This document shows, piece by piece, positions 25,020-32,485 of a stretch of DNA of 64,000 nt (positions are counted from its first letter, which is position 1; each line of letters opens with the position of its first letter). The translations under genes were made by a program, and so were the position numbers. This DNA is from Patescibacteria group bacterium (GTDB lineage Bacteria; Patescibacteriota; Microgenomatia; UBA1406; GWC2-37-13). The DNA lies in NCBI GenBank assembly GCA_025057905.1, contig JANWUX010000003.1, positions 28,488 through 92,487 on the forward strand, given 5' to 3'. The notes beneath the pieces were generated by a model. That model made no database searches, was not told the DNA's origin, and worked only from the letters and a program-made list of their open reading frames with translations.

Positions 25020-25466
25020 TTATAACAATTTTTTTAGCTCTTTTTGAAATTCTTCCAAGTCAACAAACCTTTTAAACACAGCGGCAAATCTGATATAGGC
25101 AACTTTATCAATTTTTTTTAGCTTTTTGGCAACTAAGTTGCCGATTTCTTTACTTTCGATTTCTGTTTTGTCCTTTTGTTTTATTTCTTTTTCAACCTCA
25201 TTAACAAGGTTTTCTATCTGGTCGCTTGAGATCGTTGTCTTGTTACAGGGCAAAACAATGCTTCGTCTTAATTTTTCTCGATCGAATCTTTCTCTTCGAC
25301 CGTCTCGCTTGATGACCAGAATTGGTAACTCTTCAACTCTCTCATAGGTGGTAAATCTTTTTTGACATTTCAGGCAATTTCTTCTTCTTCTAATTACCGA
25401 GCCGTTTTCTAAAACCCTTGTTTCGATGACCTCAGTTTCATCGTACTGGCAAAGCGGACACTTCAT
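25020..25466 (-). CDS. nrdR: Transcriptional repressor NrdR
   Basis: Represses ribonucleotide reductase genes in response to ATP/dATP levels. The 148-residue protein has the N-terminal zinc ribbon (MKCPLCQYDETEVIETR and RRRRNCLKCQKRFTTYERVE, the latter a family signature) and the ATP-cone region with LVIKRDGRRERFDREKLRRS. Its gene is upstream of nrdJ with an 18-base gap, the standard position for its target. I could not find a convincing NrdR box in the 150 bases upstream. Confidence 0.95.
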   Translation of the reverse strand: MKCPLCQYDETEVIETRVLENGSVIRRRRNCLKCQKRFTTYERVEELPILVIKRDGRRERFDREKLRRSIVLPCNKTTISSDQIENLVNEVEKEIKQKDKTEIESKEIGNLVAKKLKKIDKVAYIRFAAVFKRFVDLEEFQKELKKLL

Positions 25467-25641
25467 ACAAATAGTGGTTACTTTAAATTTAAAACACTAA
25501 TCGTAGGCTTTCAAGGAGTCAGAATAGTTAAAAATATATCAATTTCATTTTAAAGTTTGGGTTATTGAAAATTCAAAGATAGTATCTTTTAACTTTTAAA
25601 TAGAATATTATTCAGGAAAACTAACTAGAAGTTCTAGTTTG
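25467..25641. other. nrdR upstream region
   Basis: This spacer of about 175 bases separates nrdR from the broken comFC. I looked for NrdR boxes and for a cobalamin riboswitch and found neither. It is AT-rich, with several TTTAAA stretches that could be weak promoter elements for nrdR. Confidence 0.4.
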
Positions 25642-26343
25642 ATGGATTTTGAAATTTATCCAGGAGATTTTTTTTCCAAGGTTTTGTCTAGGGTGCCGGC
25701 GGCCTGGTCAGTATATCTGTCTCACCTGCCAGAAAAAACTGATTTACACAAGAGCCTAGTTTTGTTGTTATTGCCAAAGGCCAAGCCCCATCAATTGACT
25801 CACCTCAGATGTCAAAATAAATTTAAAGTTGACTAGGTTGGGTCAGTTTTTTATTACAATGAATTTTTTAGAAAAGTCATTAAAGAGATAAAGTATCGAT
25901 TAGTGAAGGAGGCGCTCACTGAGCTTCTTAAACTTATTAATCCTCTTGAGCTGTGGTTTTTAGATTTTTTTAGAAAGACTAGAGATCAGTTGGTCGTGCA
26001 ACCAATCCCTCTTCACCCGAATAAACTAAAAAAACAGGGATTTAATCAGGCCCAAATAATTGGTAACTATTTTGCTCAACTTTTGGCCCTGCCGGTAATT
26101 GATGTCCTCGAAAGAGTCAAAGAGACAAAGCTTCAAGCGGAGATAAAGGATAGGCGACAACAATATCTCAATCTAAGAGGTGCTTTTGCTGTAAGAAGGA
26201 AGTCTCAAACCTTTCTGAAAGAGAAACAAGTAATTCTTGTTGATGACATTATTACTACAGGTCATACCGTTAATGAAGCGGCGAAAATATTGAGGAAAGA
26301 GGGTATCCAAAGAGTTTATTGTTTAACACTAGCCCAGGATTAA
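25642..26343 (+). pseudogene. comFC: comFC, broken by frameshifts and stops
   Basis: ComFC is needed for DNA uptake. The N-terminal zinc finger can be read in one frame (FFPRFCLGCRRPGQYICLTC, later YCQRPS). That frame ends in TAG and a TGA. After a -1 change in a CCCC run near 25790, a second frame gives LTHLRCQNKFKVD, hits TAG, then continues VGSVFYYNEFFRKVIKEIKY. The phosphoribosyltransferase-like half is intact from there: QPIPLHPNKLKKQGFNQAQI and the signature VILVDDIITTGHTV. A short product from an internal GTG at 25903 (146 residues) could be made but would lack the zinc finger. Substitutions to stops, not only frameshifts, support real decay. Confidence 0.82.
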
Positions 26344-26369
26344 CTACCCTTTGTTTAGGGCTAATTTTG

Positions 26370-26375
26370 TATAAT
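26370..26375 (+). promoter_or_regulatory. -10 element, leaderless type
   Basis: Exact TATAAT ending 8 bases before the ATG at 26384. No Shine-Dalgarno sequence is present. The -35 element is not clear at normal spacing. Confidence 0.55.
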
Positions 26376-26383
26376 TCTCTTTA

Positions 26384-27364
26384 ATGAAAAACCAAAAAAT
26401 TGAAATTTCACCAAAAACAGTCGTCTTTTCGGTTTTTTTTGTTTTGTTTCTTTGGTTTCTCTGGCAGATAAAAGAATTGCTTATTTCTCTTCTGATTGCC
26501 TTCATTATTGCTGGTGCTTTGTCTCCTTTTGTTGATTTTTTTGAAAAAAGAAAAGTTTCTCGGGGGCTGGCGTCACTTGGTGTCTACTTTGGTTTTATTT
26601 TCATTTTTTTTAATCTTTTTTATCTTGTTATCCCTCCTTTGATTAACGAAGTTGTCTCTTTTACTAAAAATCTGCCTCGGTTTATTGATAATCAGCAGCT
26701 GAAACAGTTTTTTCCCTATTTTGAGATCAATTTCCTAACTTCAAGTTTGCCCAATCTTACTCTAAGTTTTTTTGATTTTCTAAGAAACCTTCTTTCTAAC
26801 ATCGTTTTTATCGTTACCACCTTGTTTTTTGGTTATTATTTTCTTGCCGAAAAAAACTTCATTAAGGGGGTACTAAAGATCTTTTATTCAGAGAGCCAAG
26901 CAATGAGGATAAGCCATCTGATCAATCTCAGTCAAAAAAAAACCTCTCTTTGGTTTTGGGCGGAGATTTTCTTGATGACTTTCATTGGTGTATTGACTTA
27001 TGTTGGTCTGTCTTTGCTGGGGGTAAAGTACGCTTTGCCTCTGGCAGTAATTGCTGGATTGCTTGAGGTAGTTCCAACTATCGGGCCGATCATCTCGGCA
27101 GTGCCGGCAGTGATCATCGGTTTCTCTCAGTCTTTTAACTTGGGATTAATAGTGATCGTCCTTTATGTTGTGATTCAACAATTAGAAAATAATCTCATCG
27201 TTCCGTTTGTTATGAGGCGGATTACCGGGGTTCATCCAATCACGGTTCTGATTTGTCTTTTTGTCGGTGGAAAAATTGCCGGCGTTTTGGGAATTCTTAT
27301 TTCTGTCCCCACGCTTATTTTTTTCAAAACTCTCCTTCTTGAATGGCGAAAGACTCAAAAATAA
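26384..27364 (+). CDS. PerM / AI-2E family membrane protein
   Basis: A 326-residue integral membrane protein with the layout of the family: two helices near the N-terminus (residues 10-50), a large extracytoplasmic loop with helical repeats, then a cluster of C-terminal helices that includes AVIAGLLEVVPTIGPIISAV, NNLIVPFVMRRITGVHPITV and GGKIAGVLGILISVP. Members export autoinducer-2 or act as general permeases; the substrate here cannot be assigned. The length is normal. It has its own -10 element. Confidence 0.85.
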   Translation: MKNQKIEISPKTVVFSVFFVLFLWFLWQIKELLISLLIAFIIAGALSPFVDFFEKRKVSRGLASLGVYFGFIFIFFNLFYLVIPPLINEVVSFTKNLPRFIDNQQLKQFFPYFEINFLTSSLPNLTLSFFDFLRNLLSNIVFIVTTLFFGYYFLAEKNFIKGVLKIFYSESQAMRISHLINLSQKKTSLWFWAEIFLMTFIGVLTYVGLSLLGVKYALPLAVIAGLLEVVPTIGPIISAVPAVIIGFSQSFNLGLIVIVLYVVIQQLENNLIVPFVMRRITGVHPITVLICLFVGGKIAGVLGILISVPTLIFFKTLLLEWRKTQK

Positions 27365-27395
27365 AAACTAATTTAAACAAACACGAATCAGATCA

Positions 27396-28676
27396 ATGAA
27401 GGTCGCGGTCATCGGTGGAGGATTAACTGGTTTAGTAGCCAGCTACTTTCTTGCTGATCATTTTGAAGTGGCTGTTTTCGAAAAAGGAACAAGCTTTGGT
27501 GGGCTAGCTGGTGGCTTTCGAACCAAAGATTGGGCGTGGAGCCTAGAGTATGCCTATCATCATCTTTTTGCTAGTGACTGGGAAATCATTCAGTTTGCCA
27601 AGGAGATTGGCTTTGATCGGATAATCTTCGCCACACCAAGAACCGGCTATCTTCTTGAAAACGGAAGCGCCTGGGGAATCTTTCCTTTTGATTCGGCTCT
27701 TGATTTACTTTTGTTCCCCAAGTTATCTCTTTTGGAAAAAATAAGAGTTGGTTTGGTATTTCTTTTCTTTAAACTTTCGCCTTTTTTTTCATTTTATGAA
27801 AAGAAGACAGCCAAAGAATTACTTATTAGTTATCTCGGAGATCGAAGTTATTTTATCTTATTTGACCAGCTTTTTCGGAAAAAATTCGGAAATTTTGCGG
27901 AAAATATTCTAGCTACCTTCATTTGGGCAAGAATTAAAAAAAGAACAAAAAAGCTGGGTTATTTTTGGGGCGGGTTTCAGGAGTTTATTGATTTCTTAAC
28001 CGAAAAACTAAAAAAGAAGGGTGTCAGGCTTTTTGTCAATAAACAAGTTGATTCCATTGAAAAGGAGAAAGAAGATTTTTTAATTGACGGGGAGAAATTT
28101 GATGTTGTTATCGGCACTCTTTGTTCGCCGCTGATAGCAAGAGTTGCCAGAAAGATATTTCCCGCATATTTCACGCAAAATCTCCGCAAAATTAACTATC
28201 TTGCTGGTTTAACTTTAATTATCGAATCAAAAAAACCTCTTCTCAAAGATATCTATTGGCTTAACATCTCCGTGACGGAGATTCCTATTATGGTTATCGT
28301 TCAGCACACTAACTTTATCGAAAAAAAATACTACAATAATCATCATCTAATTTACTTAGGCTGGTATTTAGACCCGAAAGACTATAAACTAACGCTGACC
28401 ATGGAGACACTTTTTAAGTTTGTCAGTCCTTACTTAAAAAAAATCAACCCTGAGTTTCCTTCCTCGGTTGTTAATCTCTATCAGTTTAAAAATCTTTACA
28501 CACAGCCAATTTTTGACCGAGAGTTTTTGATACGTAAGCCCGAAATTTTGACTCCGGTAAAAAACCTTTATCTTGCCAATCTGGAAATGACCTATCCTTT
28601 CGATCGCGGAACCAACTATGCTGTTAAACTAGGTCGGCAGGTTGCTAAAAAAATCCTTTCGGAAAATCAGCGGTAA
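27396..28676 (+). CDS. FAD-dependent amine-oxidase-like oxidoreductase
   Basis: A 426-residue flavoprotein beginning with the dinucleotide-binding fold VAVIGGGLTGLVASYFLADH and GTSFGGLAGGFRT (the second conserved motif after the GG). The middle resembles protoporphyrinogen oxidase/UDP-galactopyranose-mutase-like proteins, with LGYFWGGFQEFIDFL, and the C-terminal FAD-contacting segment is NLYLANLEMTYPFDRGTNYA. CPR polysaccharide loci often carry such proteins, suggesting action on a lipid-linked sugar. No partner identifies the substrate. It converges with the isomerase gene, the stops adjoining. Confidence 0.75.
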   Translation: MKVAVIGGGLTGLVASYFLADHFEVAVFEKGTSFGGLAGGFRTKDWAWSLEYAYHHLFASDWEIIQFAKEIGFDRIIFATPRTGYLLENGSAWGIFPFDSALDLLLFPKLSLLEKIRVGLVFLFFKLSPFFSFYEKKTAKELLISYLGDRSYFILFDQLFRKKFGNFAENILATFIWARIKKRTKKLGYFWGGFQEFIDFLTEKLKKKGVRLFVNKQVDSIEKEKEDFLIDGEKFDVVIGTLCSPLIARVARKIFPAYFTQNLRKINYLAGLTLIIESKKPLLKDIYWLNISVTEIPIMVIVQHTNFIEKKYYNNHHLIYLGWYLDPKDYKLTLTMETLFKFVSPYLKKINPEFPSSVVNLYQFKNLYTQPIFDREFLIRKPEILTPVKNLYLANLEMTYPFDRGTNYAVKLGRQVAKKILSENQR

Positions 28677-29786
28677 TTATGAGGGAATTTTGGGGAGCTC
28701 CTTCATTTCATCTAATTTTTTCTTGAAGTAATCAACATAGGGGATGATCTTTGGGTCCTGGTGGTAGAGAATAGAGAGATATAACGACAAAAAGCTGCCA
28801 ATTGCCATTAGTTCAAGCACCTGATCAAGTTTGGTCTTACTCTCAAGAGTAACCCAAAGAGTTTTTACCCTGTTTTTTTTGACAACTTCCTGAGTGATGA
28901 TAAATCGCTTTTGAACTTGAGAGGAATAGAGACTGGAAAAAAAGAAAACAAAGACAAGCGACTGTTTTATTTTTTTGGGAAACTTTAGTCCTTCCATCAA
29001 GTGATGATTGAGCTCTGGGATTACCCGAAACTCGGCCATTGACTTGGCGGTTTCGTTGGTTTGATTGGCAATGGCATTTCCAACTCCAGTCAAGTGTTCG
29101 GCAACAACATAGATGGGTAAAAGCTGAAAAATTTCTTCTGCAAGCTTTTTTATCTTATTAACCTTGGTTACTTTTTCAATCTTGTAGTCTTCGATTTTCT
29201 TCTCTAACTCATCAAAAGATTTGAGGATAGTTTTTTTTTCTTCTTTAACAATTCCGAGGCTCACCAACAGGCCTAAAATCCCGCCTACAAAATAACCAAA
29301 GCCGATCCGTGGTTGACCCGAGGGATTGTAACGGGGGTTAATCAAGTAGTAAGGAAAGTGATTTTCTCTTAAGAACTGGCCAAGTTTTCCGCCGATGGTC
29401 AAACCAGTGATCATGGCTTTTTTTTCTTTAGCCTGAGTGGCCATTGCTAAGACCTCTTCAGTGGTTCCTGAGTAAGATGAGAGGATTATCAAGGTATTGT
29501 CATTGACAAACTCGGTTAGGTGGTAGTCATCATTTATGATTATTGGTTTTGTGAGTTTTTCCTTAAATAGTTCTTTGATGATTACGCCCGGAAATCTTGA
29601 GCCACCCATTCCACCAATGACAATGGTCTTAATTTTTTTTGCCGGATAAATCTTTGAGAGGTTAAGTGCCAGCGACTCTTCAAATGACTGTTTGAGTTGA
29701 TAGGGGAGGGAGTTGACCGAATTGATTATCTCTTCTCCACCATGAAGTTTAATTATCTTCCTGAGTTCATCAAGGATTTTTGTCAT
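28677..29786 (-). CDS. SIS-domain phosphoglucose/phosphomannose isomerase
   Basis: A 369-residue protein with two SIS (sugar isomerase) domains. Landmarks are TIVIGGMGGSRFPGVIIKEL, then IILSSYSGTTEEVLAMATQA (the sugar-phosphate loop), TGLTIGGKLGQFL, and PSGQPRIGFGYFVGGIL, the pattern of bifunctional phosphoglucose/phosphomannose isomerases of archaea and CPR bacteria. It would interconvert fructose-6-phosphate with glucose- or mannose-6-phosphate, feeding nucleotide-sugar synthesis for the glycans encoded nearby. It is divergent from the UbiA-type gene, 22 bases apart. Confidence 0.85.
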   Translation of the reverse strand: MTKILDELRKIIKLHGGEEIINSVNSLPYQLKQSFEESLALNLSKIYPAKKIKTIVIGGMGGSRFPGVIIKELFKEKLTKPIIINDDYHLTEFVNDNTLIILSSYSGTTEEVLAMATQAKEKKAMITGLTIGGKLGQFLRENHFPYYLINPRYNPSGQPRIGFGYFVGGILGLLVSLGIVKEEKKTILKSFDELEKKIEDYKIEKVTKVNKIKKLAEEIFQLLPIYVVAEHLTGVGNAIANQTNETAKSMAEFRVIPELNHHLMEGLKFPKKIKQSLVFVFFFSSLYSSQVQKRFIITQEVVKKNRVKTLWVTLESKTKLDQVLELMAIGSFLSLYLSILYHQDPKIIPYVDYFKKKLDEMKELPKIPS

Positions 29787-29808
29787 TTTATATAATTTAG
29801 AAAACTCA

Positions 29809-30723
29809 ATGAGAAATCTTCTTATTTTATTCGAAACTTTTAGAATCAGTCAATGGTTAAAAAATCTGGTAATTTTTACTTCGATTGTCTTTGCTGGAAA
29901 GCTTTTTGAGACAAGGATTTTCTTGATAACTTTTGTTGCTTTCCTGATTTTTTGTCTGATGTCGTCGGCCTCTTACATTCTCAATGATATTATCGACTAC
30001 CCCTACGACCGAAAACATCCTTTAAAGAAAAACCGACCCATTGCCTCCGGAAAAATTTCCTTACCACAGGCAACTTTTATCTTTTTTTTATTGACAATCT
30101 CGATGTTGACAATCTCTTTATTTATTTCTATCTGGTTCTTTATTGTGTGCTTTGTTTTTGTTATTGTTCACTTTTTTTACTCTCTTTTTCTCAAAAATTA
30201 TCCTGTAATAGATATCTTCACTATCTCTTTTTCCTTTGTTCTTCGTGCCTATGCTGGAGTCGTCACCTCTGGTTACCACATTCCTGTGTGGATGATGTTA
30301 ACCATTTTTTTCCTCTCCTTGTTTATGGCCTCGGTCAAGCGCCACGCCGAGTTGGTTGCTCAAGGGCGAGAAACCCGACTTTCTCTCTATCGCTACAACG
30401 AACATTTTCTTGACTTTCTTACTTACACCGCTGCCACCACTGCCATTATTTGTTACTCCTTTTACACTTACTTTGAAAAACCACCTCAAATGAAAACCCT
30501 TTTGGGTGATTTTTCAAGCCAGTATTTTCCTCTTGTGGAGACTAGAAAATTGATGATGATCACCATCCCAGTTGTTGTCTACGGGATCACTCGGTATGCC
30601 CAGCTTCTTTACGAAAAGTATGAAGGGGAGAGACCAGAAAAGATCATTACCTCAGATCTGCCTCTGATTATAGCAATTGTTCTTTGGTCAGGGATCATTA
30701 TCACTCTGATTTATATCTTGTAG
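29809..30723 (+). CDS. UbiA family prenyltransferase, decaprenyl-phosphate phosphoribosyltransferase-like
   Basis: A 304-residue membrane protein of the UbiA superfamily. It begins RISQWLKNLVIFTSIVFAG and has SSASYILNDIIDYPYDRKHP, which contains the first Asp-rich motif (NDxxDxxxD). KNRPIASGKISLP follows. This form, with RxxQWxKN and HPxKxxRPIASG, is typical of decaprenyl-phosphate phosphoribose synthases, which move phosphoribose onto a polyprenyl phosphate. About eight further membrane helices are seen. It would supply pentose lipid donors for glycans. A TATAAT lies 12 bases before the ATG. Confidence 0.82.
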   Translation: MRNLLILFETFRISQWLKNLVIFTSIVFAGKLFETRIFLITFVAFLIFCLMSSASYILNDIIDYPYDRKHPLKKNRPIASGKISLPQATFIFFLLTISMLTISLFISIWFFIVCFVFVIVHFFYSLFLKNYPVIDIFTISFSFVLRAYAGVVTSGYHIPVWMMLTIFFLSLFMASVKRHAELVAQGRETRLSLYRYNEHFLDFLTYTAATTAIICYSFYTYFEKPPQMKTLLGDFSSQYFPLVETRKLMMITIPVVVYGITRYAQLLYEKYEGERPEKIITSDLPLIIAIVLWSGIIITLIYIL

Positions 30724-30734
30724 GCGATTTTCTC

Positions 30735-30763
30735 TTGACAAATGATGGCAAGAGAGATAGAGT
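30735..30763 (+). promoter_or_regulatory. Probable recA promoter
   Basis: TTGACA (30735-30740) followed after 17 bases by TAGAGT (30758-30763). A better-looking TATAGA lies at 30764-30769 but at 23 bases, too far. I see no SOS box consensus of the E. coli or Bacillus types, so damage control is not evident. Confidence 0.4.
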
Positions 30764-30793
30764 TATAGAGTTTTGCCAGGAAAGATTTTTAAA

Positions 30794-31783
30794 ATGAAAG
30801 ATCACTCTCTCCAAAAAAAACAGGCGATTAATTTTGCCATTGAACAGATTCAAAAACAGTTTGGCAAGGGGGCAATTATGAGGTTTGGCCAGGGGCCGGC
30901 TGTCTTGGTCGAGACAGTATCCACTGGCGTTTTCTCCCTTGATCTGGCTCTTGGAGTTGGTGGCCTTCCAAAGGGACGAATTGTTGAGATTTTTGGCCCA
31001 GAGTCGTCAGGAAAAACAACGATTTGCTTATCAGTAATTGCTCAGGTCCAGAAATTAGGAGGAGTGGCGGCTTTTATCGATGCTGAGCACGCTCTTGATC
31101 CCGAGTGGGCAAAGAAACTCGGGGTTGATCTGGAGAGTTTACTTGTCTCTCAACCTGATACTGGAGAACAAGCCCTAGAGATTGCTGAAACTTTAATCAG
31201 ATCAGGCGCTATTGATCTCATTGTTATTGACTCAGTGGCTGCCCTTGTTCCTCGAAGTGAGATCGAAGGGGAGATGGGTGAAGCTCAGATTGGTCTGCAA
31301 GCTCGGCTCATGTCTCAGGCGCTTAGAAAACTAACAGGAATTGTTTCTAAATCGAAGACAATTGTTATCTTTACCAATCAGATAAGATTAAAGGTCGGCG
31401 TTCTTTTTGGTAATCCAGAAACGACACCGGGCGGTTTAGCCTTGAAGTTTTACGCCTCGGTAAGAATGGATGTCAGAAAAATTGAGACTCTTAAGAAAAA
31501 CAATCAAGTCTATGGTGCTCGGATTAAGGTAAAGGTGGTAAAAAATAAAGTTGCCCCGCCTTTTAAAGAGGCCGAGATAATCATCACTTCATCCGGAATT
31601 GACAAAGAGGAATCTTTAATCGAGGCAGCGTTAAGCTTGGGAATTCTTAATCGCTCGGGCTCGTTTTTTAAAATCGGCGAGAGATTGGTCGGTCAGGGAA
31701 GAGAGGAGCTCAAGTCGCTAATTATCAAGGATGAAAAACTCAGAGAGGAGATTTTAAAAAAAATCTCCGCTTCCCGCAAGTAA
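30794..31783 (+). CDS. recA: Recombinase RecA
   Basis: Forms ATP-dependent filaments on single-stranded DNA and drives strand exchange. Landmarks: [14 protein letters not shown] at the start, [19 protein letters not shown] (Walker A), [35 protein letters not shown] (Walker B and L1), [20 protein letters not shown] and [13 protein letters not shown] (L2 region). The length is near normal but the usual acidic tail is short, ending [12 protein letters not shown]. The ATG at 30794 is preferred to the TTG at 30773, as it fits family length and has no signs of an extra N-terminus. It lies upstream of the broken recX. Confidence 0.97.
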   Translation: MKDHSLQKKQAINFAIEQIQKQFGKGAIMRFGQGPAVLVETVSTGVFSLDLALGVGGLPKGRIVEIFGPESSGKTTICLSVIAQVQKLGGVAAFIDAEHALDPEWAKKLGVDLESLLVSQPDTGEQALEIAETLIRSGAIDLIVIDSVAALVPRSEIEGEMGEAQIGLQARLMSQALRKLTGIVSKSKTIVIFTNQIRLKVGVLFGNPETTPGGLALKFYASVRMDVRKIETLKKNNQVYGARIKVKVVKNKVAPPFKEAEIIITSSGIDKEESLIEAALSLGILNRSGSFFKIGERLVGQGREELKSLIIKDEKLREEILKKISASRK

Positions 31784-31848
31784 GAAATGGGTTTTCTTTG
31801 GTAATATTTTTAGAGGTTTATAAAACTCTTTAGAATCTTCATCAGACT

Positions 31849-32326
31849 GTGAAAGAAAACCTTTCATTTCTTTTGAAGAAGGCTTGCTTTTTCTTGAAGT
31901 TTCGGTCAAGAATGGAAAAGGAGATTAGAGACTACTTGCTTAAAAAAATCGCAAAAACATATCTGTCGCCACAAGTAGTGGATAGGACGATTGAAAAACT
32001 AAAAGTCGCCGGGTTAATTGATGACCGAAAATTTGTTGATCTTTATGTAAAAAATAGTCTGGCGATAAAGGCAAAAGTTCGGCGTCAGTTAAGACAAGAA
32101 TTGCTGGCCAAGGGCATTTCACAAGATCTGATTGATGACGATTTTTCTCACTCGCCAATCGATGAAGAGAGATTAGCAACCGATCTTCTTAGAAAAAATG
32201 GTGGCAGCTTTCTTCTCTTTCTTTTCAAAAGAGATTAAAATTAAGTCAATAAGCTTCTTGATGACTCGTGGGTTTTCTTTTGAGACGAGTAAAAAGGCAT
32301 TTGAACTCTTAGATAAAAGCCAGTAA
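31849..32326 (+). pseudogene. recX: recX, broken by two frameshifts
   Basis: RecX modulates RecA. The first 115 codons (GTG start) give the helical repeats: RSRMEKEIRDYLLKKI, LIDDRKFVDLYVK, RQLRQELLAKGISQDLID. Loss of one A in the run near 32200 changes the frame; the true continuation is KKWWQLSSLSFQKRLKL. A second -1 change near 32244 leads to SFLMTRGFSFETSKKAFELL, the third RecX repeat, ending at TAA 32324-32326. The 129-residue truncated product keeps two repeats, so partial activity is possible. The position right after recA is the usual one. Confidence 0.8.
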
Positions 32327-32329
32327 AAT
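32301..32329 (+). promoter_or_regulatory. Promoter upstream of the rny leader
   Basis: TTGAAC (32301-32306), 17 bases, then TAAAAT (32324-32329). It sits in the last codons of the broken recX. Transcription would start near 32336, giving rny a leader of about 150 bases, unusual in a region where many messages seem leaderless. Confidence 0.5.
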
Positions 32330-32335
32330 ATCAGT

Positions 32336-32485
32336 AGTTAAAAATTGCTTAAGGCAAGTTCTTGAGAAATGAATGATTTGTTGTCTCGACAAACGACAGC
32401 GACTCAATTAGTCTCCTTTCATTTATTAATAATTTCCTGAACTGTCGTTTGGAGGGAAGCCTGCCCTAAGTTTAAGGTTAAGCTT
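32336..32485 (+). ncRNA. Structured leader or small RNA before rny
   Basis: Two nested stems can form. The outer arms at 32349-32359 (CTTAAGGCAAG) and 32461-32471 (CCTGCCCTAAG) pair at 9 of 11 positions. The inner arms at 32391-32400 (CAAACGACAG) and 32443-32452 (CTGTCGTTTG) pair perfectly, with CTC/GAG extending them across a small bulge. GACT and AGTC at 32402-32405 and 32411-32414 give a small hairpin inside. No riboswitch class is recognised and no terminator T-run follows. It may be a self-cleavage or stability element for the RNase Y message, or a separate RNA. Confidence 0.45.

Noticed and set aside
25642..25903. Reading the TAG and TGA codons in comFC as sense codons
   Set aside because: TGA and TAG end many intact genes here, and frame changes are present as well. 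A normal genetic code with gene decay is simpler.
32349..32471. Calling the rny leader a 6S RNA or RNase P RNA
   Set aside because: No conserved sequence of either RNA is visible and the size is short; I only claim a structured region.
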